64,000 nucleotides of DNA from Clavaria fumosa (Eukaryota; Basidiomycota; Agaricomycetes; Agaricales; Clavariaceae): NCBI GenBank assembly GCA_951802425.1, contig OX637796.1, forward strand, positions 3,596,001 to 3,660,000, in the 5' to 3' direction. This document shows, one piece after another, positions 1 to 10,034 of the stretch (positions are counted from its first letter, which is position 1; the number at the start of each line of letters is the position of its first letter). The translations under genes and the position numbers were made by a program. The notes under the pieces were generated by a model that worked only from the letters and a program-made list of their open reading frames with translations, was not told the origin of the DNA and ran no database searches.

Positions 1-166
1 AAGTGGTTTATGTTTGGTGACGATGAAGGCGGCGAAGACGCCGAATATGACAGACGCGACGTGAAAGACGTAATATATGTCAAGCTGGCAGGCGCCATCG
101 CCGACTAGGGCAAGAACTAGAAGGTAGTGGGCTGGGCCGTTTGGTGAAGGATTTGTTGGGCGAGGT

Positions 167-587
167 GACGTAGGCTTGCAGGTTGGCTATTTGCCGGTTC
201 AAGTTGGCGATGTCTTGCTTCATTATGAATGTTAGTTCCTGGGAGGTTTGTTACTCCGGATCGCGATGAGGAACGTACACTAATCTCGACTGGCCGATCG
301 TCAAAGAGGGTCATCCGCTTTGCTACTGCGGAACAGAAGAAGCCTCAGGTCAGCAGCTCGAGTCCTACCCATAAGACGACCACACACGTTGTGCCAACTT
401 GCTGAGCTTCGCCGGCGAGACGGGAGAACTCGCTCTTGCGTCGCCGTCGTCATCGTGGTCGTGTCGTCGCCACCGTCGTCACCGTCGTCATTGTCGTCAT
501 TGTCGTCATTGTCGTTGCCCCGTTGCCCGTCATCGTCATTACGAACGAAGTTCCATCGCACCACTCCCAGCGGTGCCTGACCGACAT
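167..587 (-). pseudogene. SED5: Sed5/syntaxin-5 N-terminal gene remnant
   Basis: Three pieces on the minus strand match the N-terminal half of the Golgi SNARE Sed5/STX5. They are a segment ending KLSKLAQ at about 388-410, then LAKRMTLFDDRPVEIS (325-279), then ELTFIMKQDIANLNRQIANL and QAYV (238-167). The two gaps between them have GT..AG ends (387-326 and 278-239), so the original introns are still recognisable. The likely start ATG (587-585) is followed by bases that match the usual Sed5 start only if small indels are allowed. A GAC/AAT-rich microsatellite replaces the rest of the N-terminal region. Downstream of QAYV, where the SNARE core and membrane anchor should follow, I cannot find clear homology before the window edge. 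I call it a pseudogene or truncated copy; a gene continuing left through an unrecognised intron remains possible. Confidence 0.55.
440..530. repeat. GTC/ATC-type trinucleotide microsatellite
   Basis: An imperfect run of GTC, GTCATT and GTCACC units lies inside the Sed5 remnant. It gives an artificial Asp/Asn-rich open frame on the minus strand and Val/Ile or Arg/His-rich frames on the plus strand. Confidence 0.7.
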
Positions 588-1100
588 CGTGAGTCCGCAC
601 AACACCGTGTCGGAGCGGTGGCCACGGGCGAGACGAGAGCGCCGTTCAGACTCTCCTACTATTTTATCTTACCTCTCCTCCGATTACTGTAATTCTGAAG
701 ATGATGGAAATTCCCGAGGCTGTTCCTTGCTGGCCACAATCCTTCGCAGAAATATTGGGAGCAGGGACTCACTACGGCAGAGCCCTCAAAGACGCGTTTG
801 CAAACCCGTCTCGGAATGGTAGAAGCGCTGTCTTGGCGCCAATTTGACGAGGGAGATGACGAACGCAAGCCGGCAACAACGTCCTTTCCTTAGCCGGGCT
901 TGTTGCTGTGGACATGACATTGATGGCTGATGGGTCCACATTAGTGTTCGGTAGAATGCTTCAGAGCTTTGACAGGGTGAGCTTTTGGTTGTGAACTCGA
1001 GGGTGTTCTGAAACTGGACACTGCAGGGTACCTACTCAAAAATTACTCCACGTATGCGGCATGCCTACCCCCGCTTTATAACGGCCCCACCTCTGATAAT

Positions 1101-1424
1101 ATCCACAAAAGTGCGCACTGCCCGGAATGCAACATTGTTGAATTGGTCTTCTGCTGACTGTCTTCTGTTCTGTTTTCGCGACTCTAGCGCAATACTTTTG
1201 GAAGAGGCAGTTTCATGTTATTGATGGTTACCCCCCTTGTCTTTAACGTCTTTTTCGAAGTGCCGGTGTCCTTAGATGGGCCGACAAGCTATGAAAGGAA
1301 TGGTCGTCGCTGGTTTCCCGATGGATGTCAGACATTTTCTCCCGTCCTCGTCGCTTTCTATGCGTTGTTCTCCCTCCGGAAGGGCACTTGTCGAATCATT
1401 AAAAGAGCCGAGCGTTCAATGTGA
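1101..1424 (+). repeat. Diverged direct repeat, copy A
   Basis: This segment aligns along its length with 1700-2022. Shared landmarks in the same order include GTGCGCAC(T/C)GCCCG, a CTGCTGACTG..TTCTGTTCTGTTTT block, GAAG(T/C)GC(C/T)GGTGT, a CGATGGAT motif, and TCCGGAAGG followed by AAAGAGCC. The copies differ by many substitutions and small indels, so the duplication is old. No protein family is recognisable. Confidence 0.65.
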
Positions 1425-1699
1425 CCTGACCGACATCGCGAGAGAAGGCGGGATCTGCACATTGCGCTCGCGGAGCGGCTCACGCTGTCGCCGCAGCTTC
1501 CTTTCCGTGATAGGTTTGCGTACGTTACTACGTAGGCGCAGCGCTCGTGTCGACAGCGTTCGTCCTCCTCCAATGGCAGAGCTTCAAAGTCGCCATGGCG
1601 CGGCGTAAAGCCAAGATCGACTACCCTCAGCGTGCGTTTCCCATCCTATTTTCGTGCCCAACGTGCTCAAATTTCATTCGGCTCTGCGGTGTATGCTGA

Positions 1700-2022
1700 G
1701 AAAGCAAAAAGGTGCGCACCGCCCGACTGTGATTTGGTTGGTTTTTTGTGCTGACTGCTTTCTGTTCTGTTTTTGTAATAGCTTTGGAGGAGGCGGCTCT
1801 TTGTCGTTGATCTCTAGTCTCTGTGAGCACACTTCCTTTGCATTAACGTTTCCTTTTCTTTTTTTTTGAAGCGCTGGTGTTGAATGGATCAACAAGTTGT
1901 GAACGGAGAAGTCGTCGTCGCTTGATACCCGATGGATATAAGATGTTACCTCCCATCCTCGTTGCTTTCCATACGTTATTTCTTTCTCCTTCCGGAAGGA
2001 CATTGAAAGAGCCAACCAAGCC
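1700..2022 (+). repeat. Diverged direct repeat, copy B
   Basis: Partner of copy A about 600 bp upstream, in the same orientation. The plus frame of both copies reads a similar peptide (ERNGRRWFPDG in A, ERRSRRRLIPDG in B). This could mean a decayed duplicated exon or may simply follow from DNA similarity. Confidence 0.65.
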
Positions 2023-2385
2023 ATACCCCTTCATTCGTCGTATTGCGACGATACATCTCAACTACCTCGGTATTACTGAGTCCGTGCCAGGTTGTCTATA
2101 GTCATCCTCCAGTCCTCCAGTCCTCCTCCATTCCACAACGCACCGCCGCACTGGCTATCCCTATCACCATCATCAGCTGACTGAGGTATGCCTCAGGGCT
2201 GCACGACTGGCACACATTCCCAAAAAAAAACAGGGTACAAAATTTGAATTATTGCCCAGCCAACACAGCCGAAGAGAAATTGCCCCCTGATTGAGAGCCT
2301 GAGAGATGCCATAAACCCCCAATGCATACCGTCCGTCCATCCGCCACAGTACTAACACCAGCCCTTCCTCTCCCCATACTCGCCC

Positions 2386-4110
2386 ATGTCCGACTCAGAA
2401 AAGTCCTCCGTTGTCCACCCAGCGCCCAGCAGGCCCTCCCTGCCCACCTCCACCGCCGCCTTCGCCCTCCCGTCCTGCTCCAGCCCCGCCCCGGCCCTCT
2501 ACAACGAGGAGGGCCACATCTCCCTCCGCTTCCGCCGCCCGAGCCTCCTCGCGCCCAAGGCGTCCTCCTACCTTTCCCACAGCCCCCTCGCCGCCGTGCA
2601 CACCCCGCTCTGGCGGCGGCGCCGCCGCCGCGGCAGCAGCAGTGGCGGCTTTGGCGTCGGCGACGAAGGCGAGAGCGATAGAGAGCGGATGTTCACGGAC
2701 AGCTCGCCGTCAAGCGGCTCGGAGAACCCTACGCCGCCTCTCGTCGCCGCCGCCACCCCTCAGGGCGACCCTAGCGACGTGGACGGGTCGTCCTTTTCCC
2801 AGCAGAAAGAGCTGGCCGCGCCCCCACCACACTTGACCCGCCGGCGGGCCAACGGGCATGGCGCCGAAAGCGGAGGGACAGTGTCCAAGTTGCTCTCCCG
2901 CCGGTTCTCTCTCCCCGTACGTCTCCACCGCCAGCTCGTCTAGCCCCGTTCCCGCTAAAATCCTGTTTTTTTCTCTCGTTTTTTAATCTTTTTCTTTTTT
3001 CCTATACTCGGTGGGGGCCCAGCAGCTCAGGCCACCACGCATCACCACCCTCCTCGCCGAGTCGCGTCCAGAAGAAGCAGACGTCAGGTCCGAGGCCGCC
3101 TTCCAGCGGCTGCTCTCCGCATGCGCTGACCTCCCGTCGCCCACGCGTGCCTCGCGCGGCGCCGTGTTCGACCGCGGCCGCTTTCCAGAGGAGGCGGGCC
3201 ACGACGACGCCGAGCGCGAGGCGTCCCCGAGCGACGACGACGACGACGACGAGGGCGTCCTTGGCGACGTAGACGACGCCTTTGCGGGCGCGTCGAGCAG
3301 CACGCACGAGTCGTCCGTCATCAAGCCCATCACCCCCGCGCAGAGTAGTGCTGGAGACGACTTTGCCGTCCCAGAGAGCCCCAGCTTCCCAATGGATGTC
3401 GATATGGTGCGTCCGTCGCCACTCTGGGTGTATGCGCTCTATTTTACAATACTCTTTTCTTCCTCCGTGCAGCCATCGTATTCGCCAATATCGGGCCCAT
3501 CGTCGGGCCATTGGCGATATACGCCACCGCCCAGTTCAGGTGGTGCCATGCGAACTAGCAAACGAAAATGTAGTCATCTTCTTCTGTCCCTGCCAAGACA
3601 TGCCCGTTTCTGATCTCGTCCGCAGTCGACGACCGCTTCGATCCCTACGCGAGCTCGTCCAAACGGCGAGCAGTCTCGCCGTCCCTCGCACACCTCCGAG
3701 ACTCGCACCCATACTCGCACTCATATCCATGCATCCTGCCCCCGCCCCCACCCTCCTCCTTCACGGGGCCCCCCTCCCGCTCGTCGTCCTCGTCGTCCAT
3801 GCGCCAGCCCGTCACGCTCCCGATCTCCATCCCCATCCCCCACTCCGCCTCGAGCTCCGTCGCGTCGTCGCCCGTCATCGGCCCGGCGTCGGTATTGGCG
3901 TCATCGTCGGCGGCGGCGGGAGGCCGCGCGACGGTTGCGGTCGCCGCGCTGTATGCGGGCACGGCGTCGTGCAGCAGCCCGGTGCTGCGTGGTCTTGCGA
4001 GCCCTGTGCTCCGCCCCCTGGCCGCGGGCCAGCGCCGCCGGCTTGATGGCGAGGACAGAGAGATTGAGGGTGCGGGAGAGGGCGTGGGCGGGCTCACGTT
4101 GGGGATATGA
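2386..4110 (+). CDS. Conserved disordered protein, function unknown
   Basis: The start is ATG at 2386 (MSDSEKSSVV). Exon 1 ends in RFSLP before GTACGT near 2918. Exon 2 opens with QLRPPRITTLLAESRP after an intron ending near 3019 and runs to DVDM before GTGCGT at about 3405. Exon 3 (PSYSPISGPSSGHWRY) ends near 3570, and the last exon starts with DDRFDPYASSSKRRAVSPSL and runs to the stop at 4110. The protein is about 490 residues, dominated by Ser, Pro, Ala and acidic runs (a six-Asp stretch), with no membrane segment or enzyme motif. The two ordered-looking blocks, LRPPRITTLLAESRP and FDPYASSSKRRAVSPS, look like the conserved parts; basic KRR near SP sites suggests a nuclear phosphoprotein. 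That role is inference only. Confidence 0.65.
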
Positions 4111-4402
4111 TGACTGTTCTTGTATTTCGTTTTCGCTCTGTTAGACCGCGGTCCTCTCTTGTGGGGCGTGCCGTTGGTTCTGGGCAGCGGTGAGTGGCAC
4201 TTTGTGTAACCTTGGACAACCGTGTTCATTGCTTGCTACCGTGAAGGCCCTCTTGAGACGCGGCAAATGCTGGTTGGTTGCCAGACATGTTCGCGTCTTG
4301 CTGGCTCAAAAGCACTTTCGCATTGTCTATATTGTATTTTAAGTACAACACTTGTTCATAGTTCATTTTACACAATCGTGCAAATCTTGGACTTCTCGCT
4401 TT

Positions 4403-6532
4403 TTACGTGCGTGTTTTGATGTTCTGTCCCCTTAAGGTTGCTGACGCCTTGATCGCGCTATCGACGATTTCAGCCAAGGCGAGGGACGCCTCTTCCTCCT
4501 GTGTGCGACAAACAACTTGCAGGCCGATGGGTGCATTTGCGAACACCGCAGGGTCGTCTACGTACAGCTTTAAGGGAAGAGAAAGGAGCAGGGAGAAGTG
4601 GAACTTACAGAGCTCGTAATTCGCTTTATCGTCGTCGCTGTAGAACTTATGTGGGGGCCGCTGGACATCGACCGTCGGATCTATCTTGCCCGCCGGGATG
4701 GTCACCGCAGTGGAATCGAACCCGTTCCAGATCATCGTGTATTCCGTGTTGCTGGAAATGAAAGCGCGCGTGTGTTGATTAGCCCGAAAAGAACTGTCAC
4801 GGAGATGCTGAACCGAACTGCGCACATGTACTTCCCGTGCGGGGGAGCCAGGTAAGGAGCGACGGGGCAGATGATGGCGTCGACGGGCCGCCCGGTGCCC
4901 GTGACGGCTGCCGTCGCCTCCCAGTAATCCAGAAACGCCTTGCGCAATTCTCGTTTCTTCTTCTGAGCCTGCCACAGCTCGTACGCCGAGAGGGTCATGT
5001 CGCCCCCGTGCCACGGAGGAGGAACGTCGGAGCCCCCGGGCGCCATGCTCGTCAGGATGGGTTCCCCCGTACCTTTCGTGGCCTTCTTGTAGTCTTCTTC
5101 ACTTCCTGATTCCCAGATATGGTACTTGAACAAGAAAGTTAGCTACGCCTTTGGAGTCGAAAAAAGCGCGGGAGCGTACGAGGGCGTTGTTCATTTCAAC
5201 TTGCAGGTTTGGTTTCCAGTCGATCACTGAGGCGTCGAAAGGTCAGTGGACCCCAGACGAACGACGCACAAGCTATAGGAACGGAACGCACCGGTGTGGT
5301 GGGCAGCAACGAGCGCCCCCTTCGCGAGCTCCATGGCGCGCAAGATGGGCGGGTGCGGCCGCACCCGCCCGTTGTCCCACATGATCGCAAAGCACAACTT
5401 CGCGCCGCGGCCGCCGCGGTCCGCAAGCGCATACGCGTCCGCGTCCCACCCCTTCCTGATGATGAGGGGGTCGAGGCGCCACGGCTTCGCCTCCACGACG
5501 GCGCGCATAAACGCGTACATGCCGCCGAGGGAGCCGCACATCGGCCCGGCGACGGTCGGCACCGACTCTTGCCCGTCGAGCGAGTTGACGCAACCGGACA
5601 GGGGGACTTTGTTGTATGACGGGCGCAGGGCGTACAGCCCCGTCATCCCAGAAGGGATTCTGACAGAGCTGTCGGGGTGGAGGCCAGCCTGTGAGACTTG
5701 GCTCTCGCCATACGTTCTCATCAGAAAGGCTTACCCGCCAATATCGGTGCCCACTCCGAGGGGTGATCCTTTTAATGCAATCAAAGCGCCTTCTCCTCCC
5801 GACGACCCACCGCTGGTGAGGGACCGATTGAAAGGGTTAACTGTCCGGCCGAACAGAAGATTGTACGTCTCTGGCCACTGTGATTGATATAATCAGCGTA
5901 GTGACGCGCTTAGCGGCGAAGGCCACTACCATAAGCGTCTGTGGTACGTTGGTCTTGACGAACATGACAGCTCCTGCAGCCTCCAGGATATCGACAAGGA
6001 CGGAATTCTTTTCCGCGTAGTTCCCGACCCAAGAAGCGTATCCCATAGTGCTCTCGATGCCCTTGATAGATATTTGATCTTTGAGAGAGATAGGCAACCC
6101 GTGCAAGGGTCCCACGGGCTTTCCGGTTCTCTGCATATGAGCATCGAGTGCAGCCGCTCGATTACGAGCACGATCAATGAAGATCTCTGTCAAGCAGTTC
6201 GTCTGAAACACCAGACGCCGATTCAGGGCGGGGACGAATGAACCTCAATTTATACTCACGAGTTGGTGTGCAATGATTGCTCTCTTGCAGAACGCGGTGG
6301 TGACTTTGACGGCCGTAATCGATCCTGCGGCGAGCTTGGCGAGTAAATCTTCGGTCTTGGTGTTTGTGATCTCAATCTCGTCCTCGCTGAGCAAACCGCA
6401 TTTCTCCGGGAAGGATGAGACATCCAGCACATTATCAGGAGGAGGCGTGATTAACCATTCCTTTGGGATAGATGCCTCTCGTCGTACTAATTTATCGGCG
6501 ACGAGTGTTTTCCAGTCGACAGTGTGGGCCAT
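4403..6532 (-). CDS. Acetamidase/formamidase-type amidase
   Basis: An amidase-signature family enzyme that hydrolyses a carboxamide to the acid and ammonia, closest in style to fungal amdS-like proteins of about 550 residues. It starts MAHTVDWKTLVADKLV at 6532. Exons follow through ARNRAAALDAHMQ, GLPISLKDQ (catalytic Lys), SLTSGGSSGGEGALIALKG (the GGSSGG motif with a catalytic Ser) and GTDIGG/SVRIPSGM, where an intron splits the segment holding the cis-Ser. The C-terminal exons carry PAPYLAPPHGKYM-like sequence, NTEYTMIWNGFDSTAVTIP and APIGLQVVCRTQEEE, and the stop is at 4403-4405. At least six short introns are apparent. All three residues of the Ser-cisSer-Lys triad are present, so I expect an active enzyme. 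The true substrate cannot be told from sequence. Confidence 0.9.
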
Positions 6533-6743
6533 TTCTGTGGAAAACCTTCGAGTTTTGAGTTTTAGACTGTTGATTGAAGTGATACAGAATGATACTCAAA
6601 TTTCTCCATGAGGTCATTACAGTACTGTTATTGTGATTTGCATATTTCGGCCGACTTACACAAGTCCAATAGTAGTATGTATAGGACTCTTCAGTTGTAG
6701 TAGATACCCAACTAGAAATCCCATAGTTACCTTGGTCTTGTCC

Positions 6744-7767
6744 TCACACCGCTACTCGACAGCTCACCGCTCTCTTATAGTGACGCTCACACGTCTGTAC
6801 CCGGCTGAGTGGGTCAGGGGCCCTGACCCACATTAGATTACTCCAACCACATTCTTCACAAAACATGTACCCTGCGTACAACCGCATCTCTGTCTTACCC
6901 TTAGCTACATACAAGGTAGCAGTATTAAAAGCAACCAGAGTACGGTGCACGAACCCCACATCTCTCCTTAGAGCGCTGGGCAAGAGAAGTGTCACAAATC
7001 GTGCAAGATCCTTGCTTCGCCGCATCTCGAGTGCCAGCGCTGCGCGTCGCATGTCCTGGGCAGCGGATTTGTAGGGGAGTAAGAAAGAAAATAGAGACTG
7101 TGGTCTAACAAAGAAAGCCATAAACTCAGGAAATAATGGGAAAGGGGAAAAGCATACGTTATGTGCAAGATTGTGAGCATCTTTGCAAAATGCGCCGATT
7201 CGTGGTACGGAAGGAAGAGAGATAGGACAGCAGGGATGTTGAGTTCATGTATCCTAGAAATAGAACTCTTATTTTAGAGATACTTTTCAACTGACGAGAG
7301 ACACGACCAAGGTAGGCGGAACTGCAAGGACGTGACTTGGCACGAAGCACCACAAAATGCAATCCTTGCACCACTCTGTTCGTAGAGTCGTACCTAAATC
7401 GGCGAACCAACCACTCCAATACCTTCCCCGTTGGTGGTTCAAGTAAATACGGCCCTAACATGGCGAGGAAATTGTCAATATGCTCATCCAACTCAGCGCT
7501 TGCCTCTCGATTCAGCAGTGTCTTGTCTACATTTTTGATGGCATCCAAGAATAAGCTGGCCTCAAAATTCCGGAGTGCCGGATTCAGACTCGACAGCTGA
7601 AGTAGACCATTTGAAGCTAAAGCGTGGATGGCATCCAAGTCATACTGTTCCGCTTCCCATCCTGTAAACAGGTACGATTCAATGGGTTTCCGACGAGATC
7701 TGTCGACGAGTAGCGCGGCATTAAGCGAAGCAGTCTGAGCAAGCTGATTCGCAAGACTAGTAGTCAT
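6744..7767 (-). pseudogene. UTP10: 5' fragment of UTP10/HEATR1
   Basis: Utp10 (HEATR1) is a ~2000-residue HEAT-repeat protein of the small-subunit processome. Here only its first ~215 residues remain. Exon 1 starts MTTSLANQLAQTASLNA at 7767 and reads through ESYLFTGWEAEQYDLDAI, LSSLNPALRNFEASLF and APTGKVLEWLVRRF-like sequence. A GT..AG intron leads to RIHELNIPAVLSLFLPYHES and HFAKMLTILHI, and a second intron leads to LFSFLLPYKSAAQDMRRA and FVHRTLVAFNTATLY. Homology then stops at about 6914; the frame continues ~55 unrelated residues to a stop at 6744. Splice sites and frame of the retained part are intact, so truncation is recent or the fragment is expressed. The amidase gene starts only 210 bp further on, so the missing 90% of the gene cannot be here. 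Confidence 0.75.
6809..6831. repeat. Near-perfect 23 bp palindrome
   Basis: Arms GTGGGTCAGGG and CCCTGACCCAC are exact reverse complements around one central G. It lies between the amidase start and the point where UTP10 homology stops, so it may mark a rearrangement junction or a small element end. It could also form a terminator-like hairpin. Confidence 0.75.
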
Positions 7768-7929
7768 CACAAGACTGTCCGACGCGCGGGAGGTCGACAA
7801 CCGAAGGCTCGCGTAGAAAATTTGGCTAAAAGTAAAACCACGTGACTGGATGCTTACGTCACATGCCACTCTCCTATCAAGTCACGTGGCCGATCACTTC
7901 AATCACTTTTGCATTCCTTTACCAGGACG

Positions 7930-8767
7930 ATGCTCGCCATGCGACCATTCAACTGCGCTGACAGCTGTTGTCGCGGAAAACGCTTTCACGGTGTGTCTTC
8001 CTCAGCCTGCTCGTGGAAGCCGCACCTTTGGTTGCAGATCACATTCAAAACGGCCCACATTTGTATGGCTTCAGTACTGTTGCACCCCCCAGCTCTTCAC
8101 CATTCCCCATGGCCGCCCTTCCCGGAGTGCAAGTTTTACCAGAGGCGTCTGTGTCTTCTACTCCACGTATTGACGGCTTGTCTACCTCGAAACTCGCCAT
8201 CATCGTTGCTGCATCGATTATTGGCTGCGTTGCTATTGTGTCAGCTGTGACACTAGGCATTCAATATATTAGCTCGCGGTCGGCTCGACAGCCTCCTCAA
8301 CGCTCTTTTGCGGACCCTGAGGTGCTTTGTATGCCCTCTTAAACCATGGCACATCGATAATAAAGTATTGCCTGCCTTAGATTGGTGGCGGTCACGGAAT
8401 AACAGCCTCCGTGCGCCCGTACCTCAAACCTCTCAAACTTTCTGCTGCCTCTGGTCCACTTCACACGCCGGACCTCAAGGCACATCTTCTCGAGCTTGAA
8501 GATGAAGCATCATCATCCCCGTCAAAGCCTTCTCCAGCGCCGGAACAGCGTCGTAAATCAGCAGTTCAGACAATCCATCCAAATGCCACTGGAGAACTCT
8601 CCAGATCCTTCTCTGATGGGTCTTTCGTCGAAAGCAAGAGCATCGTTGACGCAAAGGCCCAAGAGCGGCTTGCTAAACAGATGCGAGCTGCTTGGGTCGT
8701 GCAGCTGGAGCATCCGTACATCTCTCAATATGACCTCATTCGTGGCAGAGGGCGCGATCATACATGA
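7930..8767 (+). CDS. Single-pass membrane protein, function unknown
   Basis: The supported part reads FLSLLVEAAPLVADHI and GPHLYGFSTVAPPSSS (possible signal peptide region), then TSKLAIIVAASIIGCVAIVS, a clear transmembrane helix near 8185-8260, then SSRSARQPPQRSFADPE. An intron at 8321-8379 (GTGCTTTG..CCTTAG) joins to IGGGHGITASVRPYLKPLKL and a Ser-rich cytoplasmic tail ending RGRGRDHT at 8767. The first ATG in this frame with the membrane helix is 8109; an ATG at 7930 lies in another frame and would need an extra intron. The start is therefore unresolved. The layout (short lumenal part, one helix, phosphorylatable tail) resembles short agaric membrane proteins of unknown role. It is divergent from the UTP10 fragment. 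Confidence 0.55.
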
Positions 8768-8965
8768 AACCTTCTGGAGGAGAGGGAAGTGCTCATACAA
8801 CACAGCGTACGACTTACATAATGTATAAGCTTTAGAGACGTAGCAGGAGCAAGAATGCGGTGAAGACGTTTTTCTGCAAGCGCCAAGTAGCGTCAGTCTG
8901 ACTCAGTATACTGTCGAGGGGCGCAACTGTTACTGTAATAGTAAACAGAGACCTCGCCAAGATTA

Positions 8966-9881
8966 TTACGAGTCGCCCATCGCTAGAGTGTGAAAATTCG
9001 GGAAAACCAGTTCTTCCTCCACTGTTTTACGGATGACGAATAAATTTCTCCACCCTTGTGACATTCTTCAATACATGCTTGTCCGTCTGCCCGATTTCGC
9101 TTTCAATATAAATATTTGGGAGCAGGCGCTGGCCGACGGGGAGGCGCTTGCTTCCACGGGGAGGGGCGGTCGAGCTTGGGGACTTATCCTCTAAATCAGG
9201 TGGTGTTTCGAGGGAGTCGCGCTTCGGGCGCTCTCCGACAGGCCCATAGGGGTCCAAGTCATCGAGGATGCAGAGGTGCACACGGCGTCGCTGGCCCTCG
9301 TAGGCGACCACGACCTCCCCCGTGAAGAGCACACCTGTGACCGAGAGCTTGATGGGCAACGACATAAACATAGGGGAAGGATAATTGATGAGCAGCGACG
9401 TGGTTAGCGTCACGCGCAGGTCCGAATGCCAGGTTATGTGAAGGTTTACTTGAAGGTTCGGCTGGTCATCGTTTGGCACATGTGGGGAGGATCCCTGACT
9501 CTGAGCCTGTGTCTCCAGTACCAGCGCCGGAGGCTTCTTCATTGGCGCGACGGCCTCTGGCACCTCGAATGGAGGGTGGGGATGCGGGTTTTGTGGTATA
9601 GCAGGCGATGTAGAGGGATATGGCGGTAAGACGCCCAGCGCCTGCGCGCCAAAATGGGCGACATTTGGCACGTTGCTGCTCATTGAGCCATTCCAGATAT
9701 CCCGAGGTGAGTGCAGCGCGGGTGTCGACGCGAACATATCGGCCGCCGAGCTGTACCCATATCGAACATGTGGTGGGAGTGGGTGGTATACAGGCGAGTC
9801 CTGTGTGCGCCCTCGCCGCACGGCTTTGCGCGAGACCCACTCAAAGGCGTCGTCATCTGGGGCACCCTCCGAGACCTTCAC
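8966..9881 (-). pseudogene. MDM12: MDM12 copy, N-terminally truncated and frameshifted
   Basis: Mdm12 is the SMP-domain lipid-transfer subunit of ERMES, which tethers ER to mitochondria. The frame holds hallmark segments DDDAFEWVSRKAVRRG, LRVTLTTSLLINYPSPMFMS, LPIKLSVTGVLFTGEVVV, AYEGQRRRVHLCILDDLDPY and PVGQRLLPNIYIESEIGQ followed by HVLKNVTRVEKF. Two defects are visible. The usual ~80 N-terminal residues (start of the SMP domain) are absent, and only ~150 bp separate this frame from the TAF1 start on the other strand. At about 9035 the frame runs FIRHP-stop at 9027, whereas the next frame continues RKTVEEELVFPNFHTLAMGDS to a stop at 8966. That equals loss of about four bases inside the conserved FIRDVIRKT motif. 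No splice pair repairs it. Confidence 0.75.
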
Positions 9882-10034
9882 TGACTCCCTCGCAAAACCG
9901 CGCTTCAGTCAGGTCGCTCGAGGCAGGGTGTGTCACGTGTATAGTTTCCATTCTGAGTTGAGTTCCTGTTGAGCATACGAACTTCACTCTTTCGCCACCA
10001 CCTGAAGCCGATTTCTGCTCGAATTCGACTTAGG

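Larger units (their letters stand above)
600..2385. other. Region without a recognisable gene
   Basis: No open frame here resembles a known protein. The region contains two diverged direct copies of a ~320 bp segment (annotated separately). A short motif around the reverse complement of ATGTCGGTCAGG occurs near 576-587 and again near 1427-1438, so more of this region may be duplicated, decayed sequence. Confidence 0.5.

Noticed and set aside
1..120. Hydrophobic minus-strand reading (IYYVFHVASVIFGVFAAF) that looks like a membrane helix
   Set aside because: Too short, cut by the window edge, and the adjacent Sed5 frame is in a different phase; no family match.
301..600. Minus-strand Asp/Asn-rich open frame of 99 codons
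   Set aside because: It is produced by the trinucleotide microsatellite; the Sed5-like frames lie in other phases with splice sites.
6809..6831. Bacterial-type rho-independent terminator
   Set aside because: It is a hairpin without a T-run in a fungal genome.
7968..8342. Membrane protein starting at TTG 7968
   Set aside because: TTG is not a credible start here; the real first exon is unresolved.
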